From: Micromonospora citrea
GTDB lineage: Bacteria; Actinomycetota; Actinomycetes; Mycobacteriales; Micromonosporaceae
NCBI RefSeq assembly: GCF_900090315.1
Contig: NZ_FMHZ01000002.1
Coordinates: forward strand, 4,682,501 to 4,746,500
Length of the DNA: 64,000 nucleotides
Reading direction: 5' to 3'
The position numbers and the translations under genes are program-made. Of the stretch, positions 8,851 to 17,906 are shown piece after piece. Within the stretch, counting starts at the first letter, position 1; each line of letters opens with the position of its first letter. The notes under the pieces are model-generated. The model was given only the letters and a program-made list of their open reading frames with translations. It was not told the DNA's origin and ran no database searches.

Positions 8851-8902
8851 GCAACGCCGGCGTGGGCCGGGCAACGCCGGCGTGGGCCGGGCAACGCCGG
8901 CG
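8851..8902. repeat. 20-nt tandem repeat, 2.6 copies
   Basis: The unit GCAACGCCGGCGTGGGCCGG starts at 8851 and 8871, with a partial third copy at 8891. Confidence 0.85.
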
Positions 8903-8973
8903 GGGCGAGCTGGCGTCAGGAGGATTGTCTCGGGCGGAACCGTCCCGGAAGGGTGGAGTTTTCCTTCGGTTTG

Positions 8974-9014
8974 GTTGACAGGTATTGAAACTTCTATTCA
9001 CAGTCCGGTTGACT
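8974..9014 (+). promoter_or_regulatory. AT-rich promoter with repeated TTGAC/TTCAC heptamers
   Basis: An unusually AT-rich island just before the ATG at 9022. It carries GTTGACA (8974), ATTGAAA (8984), ATTCACA (8996) and GTTGACT (9008), spaced 10-12 nt apart. TTGACA at 8975-8980 could serve as a -35 box with CACAGT about 18 nt on. Direct repeats of this kind resemble PHO boxes (GTTCACC units at 11-nt steps) only loosely. PhoP control is a guess from the product's likely role. Confidence 0.35.
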
Positions 9015-9021
9015 GTCGTCC

Positions 9022-12000
9022 ATGCGTACCCGCAGACGATCCGCCCGTCTTGCCGGCGTCCTGCTGCTGACGCCGCTGCTCACCATGGCCGGCACCGTGC
9101 CGGCGACCGCCGGTGCGCCGGATCCGGCCACCGACCCCTTCCTCACCGCGGCCGAGGACGCCCCCCGCGCCTCCTCGTACCCCACGAACTCCGTGACGCT
9201 CGCCGGCGACCCGGCGGCGAGCGCGTCCGCCGCCGGGACGCCGACCGGCGTGGCGCCGGCCGGCGGTCTGGAGACCGCCAAGACCACCCGCCCGGTCGCC
9301 CCGGGCCTCCAGCTCACCTCCTTCGACCGGTACGACGCCGACGGCTGGCTGCGTGCCGACGCGCTGACGGCCGACCTCACCGGCGGCGTCACCGTCGACT
9401 ACGTGAACTCCGGCGCGGTCAGTCGGGCCGAGCCGCTGCGCCGCGCGGTGGACGCCTCCCGCGCGGTCGCCGCCGTCAACGGCGACTTCTTCGACATCAA
9501 CAACTCCGGCGCGGCCCAGGGCGTGGGCATCCGCAACGGCGAGCTGGTCCAGTCCGCCGTCAGCGGGCACCGCAACGCCGTCGCGATCACCACCGAAGGG
9601 CTCGGCCGGGTGATCGAGGTGAACTTCGACGGGACGGCGACGCTGCCCACCGGTGCGGTGCCGCTGACCCAGTTCAACAACATGATCCAGGCGAACGGGA
9701 TCGGCGTGTTCACCGCGCTCTGGGGGTCGTACACCCGGGAGCGCGCGGTGGCCGGCGCCGCCCGCGTCACGGAGGTCACCGTGGTCGACGGCCGCGTCGC
9801 CACGGTGGCCACGACTGCCGGCACCGGGCCGATCCCGGCCGGCACCACCGTGCTGCTCGGCCGCGACGCCGGCGCGGACGCCCTCGCCGGGCTGCGTCCC
9901 GGCGACCCGGTGACGGCCGCCTGGCAGCCCAAGCCCGCCGACGGCAGCAAGCTGCGCGCGGCGGTCGGCGGCGGCAACGTGCTGGTCCGCGACGGCGTGG
10001 TGCAGAACATCGCCGACGCGTCGCTGGCCCCGCGCACGTCGGTCGGCTTCTCCGCCGACGGCCGGCGCATGATCCTGCTGACGGTGGACGGCCGGCAGGT
10101 CGACAGCCGGGGCGTCACCCAGACCGAGATGGGCCGGATGATGGCCGAACTCGGCGCGCACCACGCGCTCAACCTCGACGGCGGTGGGTCGTCCACGCTG
10201 CTCGCCCGCGAGCCGGGAGCGGCGGCCGTGCAGGTGGAGAACAGCCCCTCCGACGGCACGGAGCGCGCGGTGCCCAACGGCCTCGCCCTCTACGCGCCCG
10301 AGGGCAGCGGCCGGCTCACCGGCTTCTGGCTGGAGACCGCCAGCGACCCGACCAGCGCGCCCGGCGTCGCGCCGGTGCGCGGCGGCCGTCCCGACCGGGT
10401 CTTCCCCGGCCTGACCCGCCGGCTCACCGCCGCCGGCCACGACGAGACGTACGGCCCCGCGGCCGGCGCGCCGCTGTGGCGGGCCAACCCGGCGGCGCAC
10501 GGCGTCGTCGACAGCAAGGGCGTCTTCCGGGCCGGACTGCCCGGCCGCACCACCGTCACCGCGTGGCGCAACGAGGCCCGGGGCACCCTCGACCTCACCG
10601 TGCTCGGCCCGCTGGCCCGGATCGACTCCACGGTGGACCGCGTCGGCCTCGACGGCGCGGAGGGCAGCGCGCTGTTCGGCGTGGTCGGCTACGACGCCGA
10701 GGGCAACACCGCCCCGATCGAGCCCGCCGACCTCAAGCTCGACTACGACCGGGACCTGCTGAGGATCGCCCCGACCGCCGACGGCAACCTCGCCGTCACC
10801 GCGCTGCGGGACACCGGCTCGGCGCTGGTCACCGTCACGGTCGGTCGCAGCAGCACCGTCCTGCCCGTAACCGTCGGCCTCACCGACGTGCCGGTCGCGA
10901 ACTTCGACGACGCGGCGGCCTGGAAGTTCAGCCAGGCCCGGGCCAGTGGTGCCGTCGCGCCCGCGCCGGGCCGCACCGGCACCGGCCTGAAGATGACGTA
11001 CGACTTCAGCCAGTCCACCGGCACCCGGGCCGCGTACGCCGACCCGCCGGCCTGGATCGAGGTGGCCGGCCAGCCGCAGGCGTTCGGCATGTGGATCCAC
11101 GGCAACGGCACCGGGGAGTGGCCCAGCCTGCACCTGCACGACGCGCAGAACACCCAGCACGTCCTGCGTGGCCCGCTGATCACCTGGAAGGGCTGGAAGT
11201 ACGTCGAGTTCGCCGTGCCGGCCGGGGTGCAGTACCCGGTGCGGATCCGCCGGTTCTACGTGGCGGAGACCAACGCCGCCGCGCAGTACCGCAGCGAGGT
11301 GATCATCGACGACCTGGTGGCGAAGGTGCCGCCGACGGTCGACGCGCCGGCCGAGGCGCCGCGCACCGACCGGGTGGTGCTGCGCGACGGCACGGTCGAC
11401 GGCGCTCCCTGGCGCTTCGCGGTCATGTCCGACGCGCAGTTCGTCGCGGCGAACCCGGACAGCGACCTGGTCGCCCAGGCCCGCCGTACGCTGCGCGAGG
11501 TCAAGGCCGCGAAGCCGGACTTCCTGGTGATCAACGGCGACTTCGTGGACACCGCGTACCCGGCCGACTTCGCGCTGGCGAAGCGGATCCTGGACGAGGA
11601 ACTCGGCGGCGAGCTGCCGTACTACTACGTGCCCGGCAACCACGAGATCATGGGCGCCCCGATCGCCAACTTCCGGGCCGCGTTCGGCGACACCCAGCGG
11701 GTCTTCGACCACAAGGGCACCAGGTTCGTCACGCTGAACTCGTCGACCGGCTCGCTGCGCGGCGGCGGCTTCGACCAGGTGCGGATGCTGCGCGAGGCGC
11801 TCGACTCGGCTTCCGGCGACCCGGCCGTCGGCTCGGTGGCCGTGCTGCACCACCACCCGCCGCGCGACCCGAGCCCGGCCAAGGCCAGCCAGCTCACCGA
11901 CCGGAAGGAGGCGGCGCTGCTGGAGCAGTGGCTGGCCGACTTCCAGCACCGCACCGGCAAGGGGGCGGTCTTCGTCGGCGGGCACGTCGGCACCTTCCAC

Positions 12001-12519
12001 GCCGACCGGGTCGACGGGGTGCCCTACCTGATCAACGGCAACGCGGGCAAGAACCCGTCCACCCCCGCCGAGCAGGGCGGCTTCACCGGGTGGACCGAGT
12101 TCGGGGTGGATCCGGTGAGCCCGGCCGAGGCCGACCTGGCCCGGCGGAACCCGCTCGTCGAGGGCCCACGCTGGGTCGCCGCCGAGTTCCACGCGCACGT
12201 CGACCGGCTCGAGTTGGCCGCCCCGGCCAGCGTCGCGGTCGGCGCCCCGGCCACGGTCACCGCCACGGTGACCCAGCCGGGCGGCCGTACGGTGCCGGTG
12301 GCGGCGCCGGTGAGCGCGGACTGGTCCGCCTCGCCGAACCTGCACGTCGGCTCGGTCCTCGGGCTGAAGCCCTGGCACGTGGCCCGCTTCGACCCGGCCA
12401 CCGGCAAGCTCACCGCCCTGCGCCCCGGCGCCCAGGTCAAGCTGGCCGTCGACGTCAACGGCGTACGCGCCGAGGCGACCGTCACCCTGACGGCGGCCGC
12501 CGCGGCTCCCGCCGCCTGA
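9022..12519 (+). CDS. secreted phosphodiester glycosidase / metallophosphoesterase
   Basis: Large exported protein of 1165 residues. A Sec signal peptide (RTRRRSAR, hydrophobic core, cleavage near PATAGAPD) is followed by a phosphodiester glycosidase (NAGPA/DUF2233) domain at about residues 110-425, with VNGDFFDI and LNLDGGGSSTLL. Ig-like and jelly-roll-like segments follow, with WIHGNGTGEWPSLHLHD in a probable carbohydrate-binding module at about 630-770. A calcineurin-type metallophosphoesterase (about 798-1010) shows the metal motifs MSDAQF, NGDFVD, PGNHE and a late GGHVGTFH. An Ig-like C-terminus ends the protein. It probably cleaves glycosyl phosphodiesters such as teichoic acid or glycerophosphodiester links outside the cell. 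The ATG has no clear ribosome binding site. A strong terminator follows. It is monocistronic. Confidence 0.9.
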   Translation: MRTRRRSARLAGVLLLTPLLTMAGTVPATAGAPDPATDPFLTAAEDAPRASSYPTNSVTLAGDPAASASAAGTPTGVAPAGGLETAKTTRPVAPGLQLTSFDRYDADGWLRADALTADLTGGVTVDYVNSGAVSRAEPLRRAVDASRAVAAVNGDFFDINNSGAAQGVGIRNGELVQSAVSGHRNAVAITTEGLGRVIEVNFDGTATLPTGAVPLTQFNNMIQANGIGVFTALWGSYTRERAVAGAARVTEVTVVDGRVATVATTAGTGPIPAGTTVLLGRDAGADALAGLRPGDPVTAAWQPKPADGSKLRAAVGGGNVLVRDGVVQNIADASLAPRTSVGFSADGRRMILLTVDGRQVDSRGVTQTEMGRMMAELGAHHALNLDGGGSSTLLAREPGAAAVQVENSPSDGTERAVPNGLALYAPEGSGRLTGFWLETASDPTSAPGVAPVRGGRPDRVFPGLTRRLTAAGHDETYGPAAGAPLWRANPAAHGVVDSKGVFRAGLPGRTTVTAWRNEARGTLDLTVLGPLARIDSTVDRVGLDGAEGSALFGVVGYDAEGNTAPIEPADLKLDYDRDLLRIAPTADGNLAVTALRDTGSALVTVTVGRSSTVLPVTVGLTDVPVANFDDAAAWKFSQARASGAVAPAPGRTGTGLKMTYDFSQSTGTRAAYADPPAWIEVAGQPQAFGMWIHGNGTGEWPSLHLHDAQNTQHVLRGPLITWKGWKYVEFAVPAGVQYPVRIRRFYVAETNAAAQYRSEVIIDDLVAKVPPTVDAPAEAPRTDRVVLRDGTVDGAPWRFAVMSDAQFVAANPDSDLVAQARRTLREVKAAKPDFLVINGDFVDTAYPADFALAKRILDEELGGELPYYYVPGNHEIMGAPIANFRAAFGDTQRVFDHKGTRFVTLNSSTGSLRGGGFDQVRMLREALDSASGDPAVGSVAVLHHHPPRDPSPAKASQLTDRKEAALLEQWLADFQHRTGKGAVFVGGHVGTFHADRVDGVPYLINGNAGKNPSTPAEQGGFTGWTEFGVDPVSPAEADLARRNPLVEGPRWVAAEFHAHVDRLELAAPASVAVGAPATVTATVTQPGGRTVPVAAPVSADWSASPNLHVGSVLGLKPWHVARFDPATGKLTALRPGAQVKLAVDVNGVRAEATVTLTAAAAAPAA

Positions 12520-12528
12520 GCTGAGGCC

Positions 12529-12563
12529 GGCAGGAAGGGCACCGCCGCGGTGCCCTTCCTGCC
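12529..12563. terminator. bidirectional hairpin between convergent genes
   Basis: Stem of 16 bp, GGCAGGAAGGGCACCG / CGGTGCCCTTCCTGCC, with a 3-nt loop. It lies 9 nt after the phosphoesterase stop codon and 35 nt beyond the end of the minus-strand kinase gene. Confidence 0.88.
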
Positions 12564-12597
12564 ACTCGGCGGTCGCCCTCGGCCACCACGGAAGCAC

Positions 12598-13494
12598 TCA
12601 GAAGTCGCCCTCGGCCACCTGGAAGACGGTGAGGCCGAGGGCGCGCCACATCCGCACCACCTGCTGGCGGTCGTCGAAGACGCCGACCACCCGGTAGCGG
12701 CCGGCGACCTCGCGCTCGTAGATCTCCCGCTTGACCACGGAGTCCTTCCGGTTGTCGCCGACGGCGCGCAGGTGCAGCCCGAGGTAGGGGACGCGGACGT
12801 GCCGGGCCAGCCACGCCTCGGTGGCGGGCCGGGCGGTGGCGTCCCGGCCGGAGCAGAAGACCACGCCGTACCCGGCCGCGTGCATCGCCCGGACCGCCGC
12901 GATCACCGCCGGGTTCGGTTCGTCCTCGCCGACCCGGGTCATGTCGTACGGGCTGCGCGAGACGTTCAGCGCGACCGTGCCGTCGATGTCGACCAGCACG
13001 ATCTCCGGCGGCTCGGTCGACGGGGCGTGCACCGTGGCCGGCCGTCCCGTCCGGGCCTGCGGCACCGGCAGCGGCAGGGCGCGCCCCTCCAGGTAGCGCT
13101 CGTGCAGCCGGCGGATCCACGCCTCGCCGACCCGGTCGGCCTCCGGGCGGGCGGCGTCGCGGCGCAGGCACTCCGCCAGCGGCACGTCGGTGAAGTCGTG
13201 CACCTCGAACTCGGCGCCGTGCCGGGCGGCCAGGTCCGCCCAGTCCCGCAGGGTCCGCGACCGCAGGTTGGTGTCGTCGACGCAGACGTCCGCCCGGGCC
13301 CGCAGCAGCGCCTCGACCTGCGCCCGCTGCACCACGGTCACCTGCCACTCGGCCCACTGGGTGAACAGCCGCTCGCCGTGCAGCATCCGGCGCAGGTCGT
13401 CGCGGTTGACCCGGACCACGGACGGTTGCAGCGTCCGGGCGAAGGTGGTCTTGCCGGAGGCGGGCAGTCCCCGGGTGGCGATCAGGCGGGTCAT
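12598..13494 (-). CDS. polynucleotide kinase-phosphatase (T4 Pnkp-like)
   Basis: End-healing enzyme of 298 residues. The N-terminal P-loop kinase has [11 protein letters not shown] (residues 9-19) and [14 protein letters not shown]. The C-terminal HAD phosphatase has [12 protein letters not shown] as the DxDGT nucleophile motif and [11 protein letters not shown] as the second motif. Kinase-first order matches T4 Pnkp, which phosphorylates 5'-OH ends and removes 3'- or 2',3'-cyclic phosphates during tRNA or DNA repair. The ATG at 13494 has GGAGGAG 6 nt upstream; the same frame is open further upstream but lacks homology. No RNA ligase or Hen1 gene is adjacent, so the repair partner is unknown. 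Its substrate could be RNA or DNA. Confidence 0.88.
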   Translation of the reverse strand: MTRLIATRGLPASGKTTFARTLQPSVVRVNRDDLRRMLHGERLFTQWAEWQVTVVQRAQVEALLRARADVCVDDTNLRSRTLRDWADLAARHGAEFEVHDFTDVPLAECLRRDAARPEADRVGEAWIRRLHERYLEGRALPLPVPQARTGRPATVHAPSTEPPEIVLVDIDGTVALNVSRSPYDMTRVGEDEPNPAVIAAVRAMHAAGYGVVFCSGRDATARPATEAWLARHVRVPYLGLHLRAVGDNRKDSVVKREIYEREVAGRYRVVGVFDDRQQVVRMWRALGLTVFQVAEGDF

Positions 13495-13724
13495 CGCTCC
13501 TCCGTGTCGTGTGTGCGTCCGGACGTGGGGGCGGCGCCCCACCGTGCCCCGGCCGGGGCACGGCCGCGGGCGGCGGCGCTCGTGCCCGAGGCGGCACCGT
13601 CGCGGGCGGCGGCCGTGCCGGGATGAATGCCCGTCCAGGCGGCGGGAATGCAGACGGAGAGGCGTGCGTTGTCGATGCCGGACCAGCCGTGCGGCCCGGG
13701 TGCCGGGTCGGCCCGCGCCCATGG
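13495..13724. other. gene-free stretch, nothing assigned
   Basis: The space between the divergent kinase-phosphatase gene and the rpmE promoter is extremely GC-rich, with GCGG/CGGC runs. I see no gene, repeat or hairpin in it that I would defend. Confidence 0.5.
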
Positions 13725-13831
13725 CACACTGGTCAATCGGCCACCGGTTCCGGTTCACGCCCGAGCCCGTCGCACGTGGCGACGGACACCGAAGGCGACC
13801 CGGCGACCATCCACGAAAGGACCGAGGCGAC
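13725..13831 (+). promoter_or_regulatory. possible rpmE promoter and ribosomal-protein leader
   Basis: A CACACT box (13725-13730) would give a leader of about 95 nt. It contains a 7-bp stem, CCGTCGC-ACGTG-GCGACGG (13767-13785), and GAAAGG before the ATG. Autoregulatory L31 leader motifs are described in Actinobacteria. Membership of this leader is unproven and would need a covariance-model match. Confidence 0.35.
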
Positions 13832-14056
13832 ATGAAGCCCAACATCCACCCGGAGTACGTGACCACCGACGTCACCTGCTCCTGCGGCAACACCTTCACC
13901 ACCCGCAGCACCGCCAAGGGCGGCTCGATCCACGTCGAGACCTGCAGCGCCTGCCACCCGTTCTACACCGGCAAGCAGCGCGTCCTGGACACCGCCGGGC
14001 GGGTCGCGAAGTTCCAGCAGAAGTACGCCAAGGTTCAGGCCAAGAAGGCCAAGTAA
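13832..14056 (+). CDS. rpmE: 50S ribosomal protein L31 (zinc-binding type)
   Basis: Ribosomal protein L31 of 74 residues, starting [10 protein letters not shown]. Four zinc ligands are present (Cys16, Cys18, Cys38, Cys41; motifs CSC and CSAC), so this is the C+ form whose zinc-free paralogue replaces it under zinc starvation. The C-terminus is Lys-rich ([11 protein letters not shown]), as expected for rRNA contact. It lies 106 nt upstream of prfA, the conserved order in actinobacteria, with a GC-rich hairpin between them that may lower readthrough. Confidence 0.97.
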   Translation: MKPNIHPEYVTTDVTCSCGNTFTTRSTAKGGSIHVETCSACHPFYTGKQRVLDTAGRVAKFQQKYAKVQAKKAK

Positions 14057-14068
14057 CTCCTCGTTCGG

Positions 14069-14101
14069 CGCCCGCGCCCGGTTTCGTGCCGGACGCGGGC
14101 G
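14069..14101 (+). terminator. weak hairpin between rpmE and prfA
   Basis: An 8-bp stem, CGCCCGCG / CGCGGGCG, with a 17-nt loop 12 nt after the rpmE stop codon. It has no U tract, so it may act as a partial terminator or processing site rather than a full stop. Confidence 0.5.
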
Positions 14102-14162
14102 TCGTCCGTATCCACCCCGTTTCGTCCTCCGCCCGTCCCGTCGTCGAAGGAGCCTCCCCAGC

Positions 14163-15251
14163 ATGAGCAGCGAGCGCCTGGCCGCCCTCCTCGACGAGTA
14201 CGCCGAGCTGGAGAAGCGGCTGGCGGACCCGGCGATCCACGCCGACCAGAACACCGCCCGCCGGGTCGGCCGGCGCTACGCCGAGCTGGTCGGACTGCAC
14301 AAGGCGGCCGGGGAGCTGGAGCAGGCCCGCGCCGACCTCGCCGCCGCCCGGGAGCTGGCCGCCGAGGACGCGTCCTTCGCGGCGGAGGCGGAGTCCATCG
14401 CGGCGACCCTGCCGGCCCTCGAGGAGCGGCTGGCCGAGCTGCTCATCCCGCGCGACCCGCACGACGCCAAGGACGTGATCGTCGAGATCAAGGCCGGCGA
14501 GGGCGGGGAGGAATCGGCGCTCTTCGCCGGCGACCTGCTGCGGATGTACACCCGCTACGCCGAGCGGCGCGGCTGGCTCACCGAGGTCATCGACGCCCAG
14601 GAGTCGGACCTGGGCGGGGTGAAGGACGTCTCGCTGGCGATCAAGACCAAGGGCGTGCCCGAGGGCGGCAACGGCGTCTGGTCGCGGCTCAAGTGGGAGG
14701 GCGGCGTTCACCGGGTGCAGCGCGTCCCGGTCACCGAGTCGCAGGGCCGCATCCACACCAGCGCCGCCGGCGTGCTGGTGCTGCCCGAGGCCGAGGACGT
14801 GGACGTCACCATCGACCCGAACGACCTGCGCATCGACGTGTTTCGCTCGTCGGGGCCGGGCGGACAGTCGGTGAACACCACCGACTCGGCGGTGCGGATC
14901 ACCCACGTCCCGACCGGCATCGTGGTCTCCTGCCAGAACGAGAAGTCCCAGTTGCAGAACCGCGAGCAGGCGATGCGGATCCTGCGCGCCCGGCTGCTGG
15001 CGGCTGCCCAGGAGCAGGCCGACGCGGCCGCCTCGGACGCCCGCAAGGCGCAGGTGCGCACCGTGGACCGCTCGGAGCGGATCCGCACCTACAACTTCCC
15101 GCAGAACCGGATCACCGACCACCGGATCGGCTACACCGCGTACAACCTGGACCTGGCGCTCGCCGGCGACCTGGACGGCGTCCTCGACGCCCTCGCGGAG
15201 GCCGACCGCGCCGCCCGCCTGGCCGGCGACACCGAGCTGACCCGCCGCTGA
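14163..15251 (+). CDS. prfA: peptide chain release factor 1
   Basis: Class I release factor reading UAA and UAG; 362 residues. The stop-codon-reading PxT tripeptide is present as PVT (about residues 189-191) in [17 protein letters not shown]. The catalytic GGQ lies in [16 protein letters not shown] (about residue 234), whose Gln is normally methylated by PrmC, encoded 1.7 kb downstream on the same strand. Length and domain order are normal. AAGGAGCC precedes the ATG. The gene following prfA is on the opposite strand, which breaks the usual prfA-prmC adjacency. Confidence 0.97.
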   Translation: MSSERLAALLDEYAELEKRLADPAIHADQNTARRVGRRYAELVGLHKAAGELEQARADLAAARELAAEDASFAAEAESIAATLPALEERLAELLIPRDPHDAKDVIVEIKAGEGGEESALFAGDLLRMYTRYAERRGWLTEVIDAQESDLGGVKDVSLAIKTKGVPEGGNGVWSRLKWEGGVHRVQRVPVTESQGRIHTSAAGVLVLPEAEDVDVTIDPNDLRIDVFRSSGPGGQSVNTTDSAVRITHVPTGIVVSCQNEKSQLQNREQAMRILRARLLAAAQEQADAAASDARKAQVRTVDRSERIRTYNFPQNRITDHRIGYTAYNLDLALAGDLDGVLDALAEADRAARLAGDTELTRR

Positions 15252-15255
15252 CCCC

Positions 15256-15330
15256 GGCCGGGCACCCACCACCCGGCCCGACGGTCCGCGCCCCGCACAC
15301 GCCGCCGGCCCGGGACCGGTGCGGGCGGCG
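15256..15330. terminator. two hairpins between convergent prfA and cyclase genes
   Basis: GGCCGGG / CCCGGCC (15256-15278) lies just after prfA. A second stem, CGCCGCC / GGCGGCG (15300-15330), abuts the stop codon of the convergent gene. Each could end one of the two transcripts. Confidence 0.6.
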
Positions 15331-15333
15331 GGG

Positions 15334-16884
15334 TCAGGAGGCGCGGGGGCGGGCCTTCGCCCGGAGCATCTCGCGGTCGGCCGCCTCGAAGGCGGCGCTG
15401 AGGGCGTCGCGCAGGCCGGGGCCGGAGGCGCCCACCTCGGCGAAGCCGACGCTGACCCCGACCGGCGTGCCGGGCACCAGGGACTCCCAGTCCTCCGCGC
15501 GTACCGCCGCGTCGATGCGGCGACCCACCTCGGCCGCCTCGGTCATCCCGGCGTGCGGGAGCACCACGACGAACTCGTCGCCGCCGTAGCGGGCCACGAA
15601 GTCGCCGCGGCGCATCACCCGGTTGATCACCCCGGCGACGCGCTGGAGCACCAGGTCGCCGGAGTGGTGGCCGTGCCGGGTGTTGACCGCCTTGAAGCCG
15701 TCCAGGTCGCACACGCCGATCACCACCCGGTCGCCGCCGGCGACCACCGTGGCGATGTAGCGCTCCAGCCGGCGCCGGTTGGGCAGCCCGGTCAGCGGGT
15801 CGGTCAGCGCCTCGCCCTCGAAGCGGGCCGCCTCGCGGCGCATCTCCTCGTGGTCGATGCGGGCGGCGATGCCGTCGATGTAGACGTCGCGGAGCCGGTC
15901 GTTGCGCTGGGCGGCCAGCCGGAACGCCAGCCGGTCGGCCCGGTGCGCGCCCGCGTGGTCGCCGGAGCGGGCGAGGGCGATGCTGCGCAGCCGCGCCGGC
16001 TCGGCGGCGCCCAGCGTCTCGCTGGAGACCTGGACGGTGTCCAGCCGGGTGGCCGCCTCGATCGGGCGGCCCTCGGCGACGGCCAGACAGACCTGGCCGA
16101 GCAGGCGCATGTCGCGGGCCCGGGCGCTGTCCCCGCCGTGACCGAGCAGCCGCGCCGGAGCCGCCTCCGTGCCGACCTCCAGCCGGTCGCCGAGGGCGCC
16201 CCGCCGGGCGGCGGCGTAGCCGTAGGCGGCCAGGCTGCTCGGGCGCAGCTTCCCGGCCCGGCCGCTGCGCAGGAACCGGTCCAGGTCGGCGGCGACGTCC
16301 CGCAGCACCCGCAGGCAGCCGTCGCTGTCGCCGTTGTGGTCCAGCGCCACGGCGTTGCGCAGTCGGATGCCCGGGGCGGCGAAGGTCTCCTCCGGGATCC
16401 CGGCGGCCGTGCCGAGCTGCCGGGCCCGCTCGATCGCGCCGAGGGCGTAGCCGTGGAAGCTGAGGTAGGAGTACGCCATCGCCAGGTCGTGCCAGCCCCA
16501 CGCGGTGTCCCGGTCGGGATCGGGCACCGCGCCCAGCGCCCGGGCGGCCCTCACCAGGTGGGTGACGCAGCGGTCCAGCGCGCCCTGGTGGTGCGCGGCG
16601 AGCGCGGCGAGCGCGTTGAGGTGCCCGTGCAGGTAGGGCTCGGCGAGGTCGCGGACGGCCGTGGAGGCCTCCTCGATGGCCCGCGTGTATTCGGCCGTCC
16701 GCCCGAGGTTGATCACCGCCGAGAGGCGCTGCACCAGGGCGTCGGCCCGCGCGTACGGGTCGGTGGTGGTGCGGATGACCGGGTCGAGGATCGCGTACGC
16801 CTCGGCGGAACGGCTGGACTCCTGCAACGCCCGGGACCGCGTCAGGGCGTCAACCTGGTCGGTGACCCGGTCGAGCCAACCCAC
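15334..16884 (-). CDS. diguanylate cyclase with TPR-like N-terminal domain
   Basis: Cytosolic protein of 516 residues predicted to make cyclic di-GMP. Residues 1 to about 340 are all-helical, with Ala/Leu/Arg-rich repeating pairs that look like degenerate tetratricopeptide repeats and no membrane segment. The GGDEF domain follows: LTGLPNRRRLERY, then DLDGFKAVNTRHGH, then the intact active site YGGDEFVV (GGDEF at 434-438). The product-inhibition site RxxD is intact (RRGD, 425-428) at the canonical 5-residue distance. It should therefore be active and feedback-inhibited. The sensory input is unknown. It is divergent from prmC with 74 nt between starts. In streptomycetes c-di-GMP controls the vegetative-to-sporulation switch. 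Confidence 0.9.
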   Translation of the reverse strand: MGWLDRVTDQVDALTRSRALQESSRSAEAYAILDPVIRTTTDPYARADALVQRLSAVINLGRTAEYTRAIEEASTAVRDLAEPYLHGHLNALAALAAHHQGALDRCVTHLVRAARALGAVPDPDRDTAWGWHDLAMAYSYLSFHGYALGAIERARQLGTAAGIPEETFAAPGIRLRNAVALDHNGDSDGCLRVLRDVAADLDRFLRSGRAGKLRPSSLAAYGYAAARRGALGDRLEVGTEAAPARLLGHGGDSARARDMRLLGQVCLAVAEGRPIEAATRLDTVQVSSETLGAAEPARLRSIALARSGDHAGAHRADRLAFRLAAQRNDRLRDVYIDGIAARIDHEEMRREAARFEGEALTDPLTGLPNRRRLERYIATVVAGGDRVVIGVCDLDGFKAVNTRHGHHSGDLVLQRVAGVINRVMRRGDFVARYGGDEFVVVLPHAGMTEAAEVGRRIDAAVRAEDWESLVPGTPVGVSVGFAEVGASGPGLRDALSAAFEAADREMLRAKARPRAS

Positions 16885-16958
16885 CCCGCGACCTCCTGTC
16901 GGTGTGCGCCCGGACGCATCCGCTCGTGATGTCGGCCGCGACGCCTCATGATTATCGC

Positions 16959-17906
16959 GTGACGACCGCGCCGCAACAGCCGTCCGAAGGGACGAGACGG
17001 CAACGCCCCTCCGTGACGGTGGCCCGGGCGGCCCGAGCCCTGGCCGACGCCGGGGTGGAGGCGGCCCGCGCCGAGGCCGAGCAGTTGGCCGCGTACGTGC
17101 TGGGGGTGCCCCGGGGGCGGCTGGCGCTGGCCGACGGGTTCACCGCCGAGCAGCTCGAGCGCCTCGACGGGCTGGTCGCCCGGCGGGCCGACCGGGAGCC
17201 GCTGCAGCACCTCACCGGCGTCGCCGGCTTCCGGCACCTGGAGCTGGCCGTCGGGCCGGGCGTCTTCGTGCCCCGCCCGGAGACCGAGCTGCTCGCCGGC
17301 TGGGGGATCGCGCGGGGCCGGGACATGGCCGCCCCGCTGGTGGTGGACCTGTGCAGCGGCTCCGGCGCCATCGCGCTGTCGGTCGCCCAGGAGCTGCCGG
17401 CGGCCCGGGTGGTGGCGGTGGAACGCTCGGCCGAGGCGCTGCCCTGGCTGCGGCGCAACGCGGCGGCCCGCGCCGCGGCGGGGGACCGGCCCATCGAGGT
17501 GGTGGCGGCGGACGTGACCGCCCCGGACCTGCTGGCCGATCTCGCCGGCCGGGTCGACGTGCTGCTCTGCAACCCGCCGTACGTGCCGTCCGCCGTCGCC
17601 GTGCCACCGGAGGTGGGCCGGCACGACCCGGCCGGCGCGGTCTTCGGCGGCGCCGACGGTCTGGCGGTGATCCGTCCCGTGGTCGCCCGGGCGGCGGTAC
17701 TGCTGCGCCCCGGCGGGGTGTTCGGCGTCGAGCACGACGACACGCACGGCGCGGCGGTGCCCGGCCTGCTGGCCGCGGACGGCCGGTTCGAGGCGGTCGC
17801 CGCGCACCCGGACCTGGCCGGGCGGCCCCGCTTCGCGACCGCGTCCCGCCGGGCGGACGGCCCGCACGCCGGCGCGGGCCCGGCGTGGCAGACTGACTCC
17901 TCGTGA
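16959..17906 (+). CDS. prmC: release factor glutamine N5-methyltransferase
   Basis: SAM-dependent methyltransferase that modifies the GGQ glutamine of RF1/RF2. The N-terminal helical domain runs to about residue 85. The SAM site is VVDLCSGSGAIALSVA, and the catalytic NPPY lies in LLCNPPYVPS (about residues 205-208). The GTG at 16959 gives 315 residues. It is chosen because a CATGAT/GATTAT box lies just upstream and the product then starts VTTAPQQ. An upstream GTG at 16902 would overlap the divergent cyclase promoter. Its stop codon overlaps the next start (GTGA), so it is co-transcribed with the Sua5 gene. Confidence 0.92.
   Translation: MTTAPQQPSEGTRRQRPSVTVARAARALADAGVEAARAEAEQLAAYVLGVPRGRLALADGFTAEQLERLDGLVARRADREPLQHLTGVAGFRHLELAVGPGVFVPRPETELLAGWGIARGRDMAAPLVVDLCSGSGAIALSVAQELPAARVVAVERSAEALPWLRRNAAARAAAGDRPIEVVAADVTAPDLLADLAGRVDVLLCNPPYVPSAVAVPPEVGRHDPAGAVFGGADGLAVIRPVVARAAVLLRPGGVFGVEHDDTHGAAVPGLLAADGRFEAVAAHPDLAGRPRFATASRRADGPHAGAGPAWQTDSS

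Noticed and set aside
8593..8988. Small open frames in the rho-phosphoesterase gap
   Set aside because: They run straight through the inverted and tandem repeats and have no ribosome binding site or conserved residues.
8998..12597. 1199-residue open frame antisense to the secreted phosphoesterase gene
   Set aside because: Composition is Arg/Gly/His-rich with no motifs. It mirrors the plus-strand gene, which has a signal peptide and two recognisable enzyme domains. High GC makes long antisense frames common.
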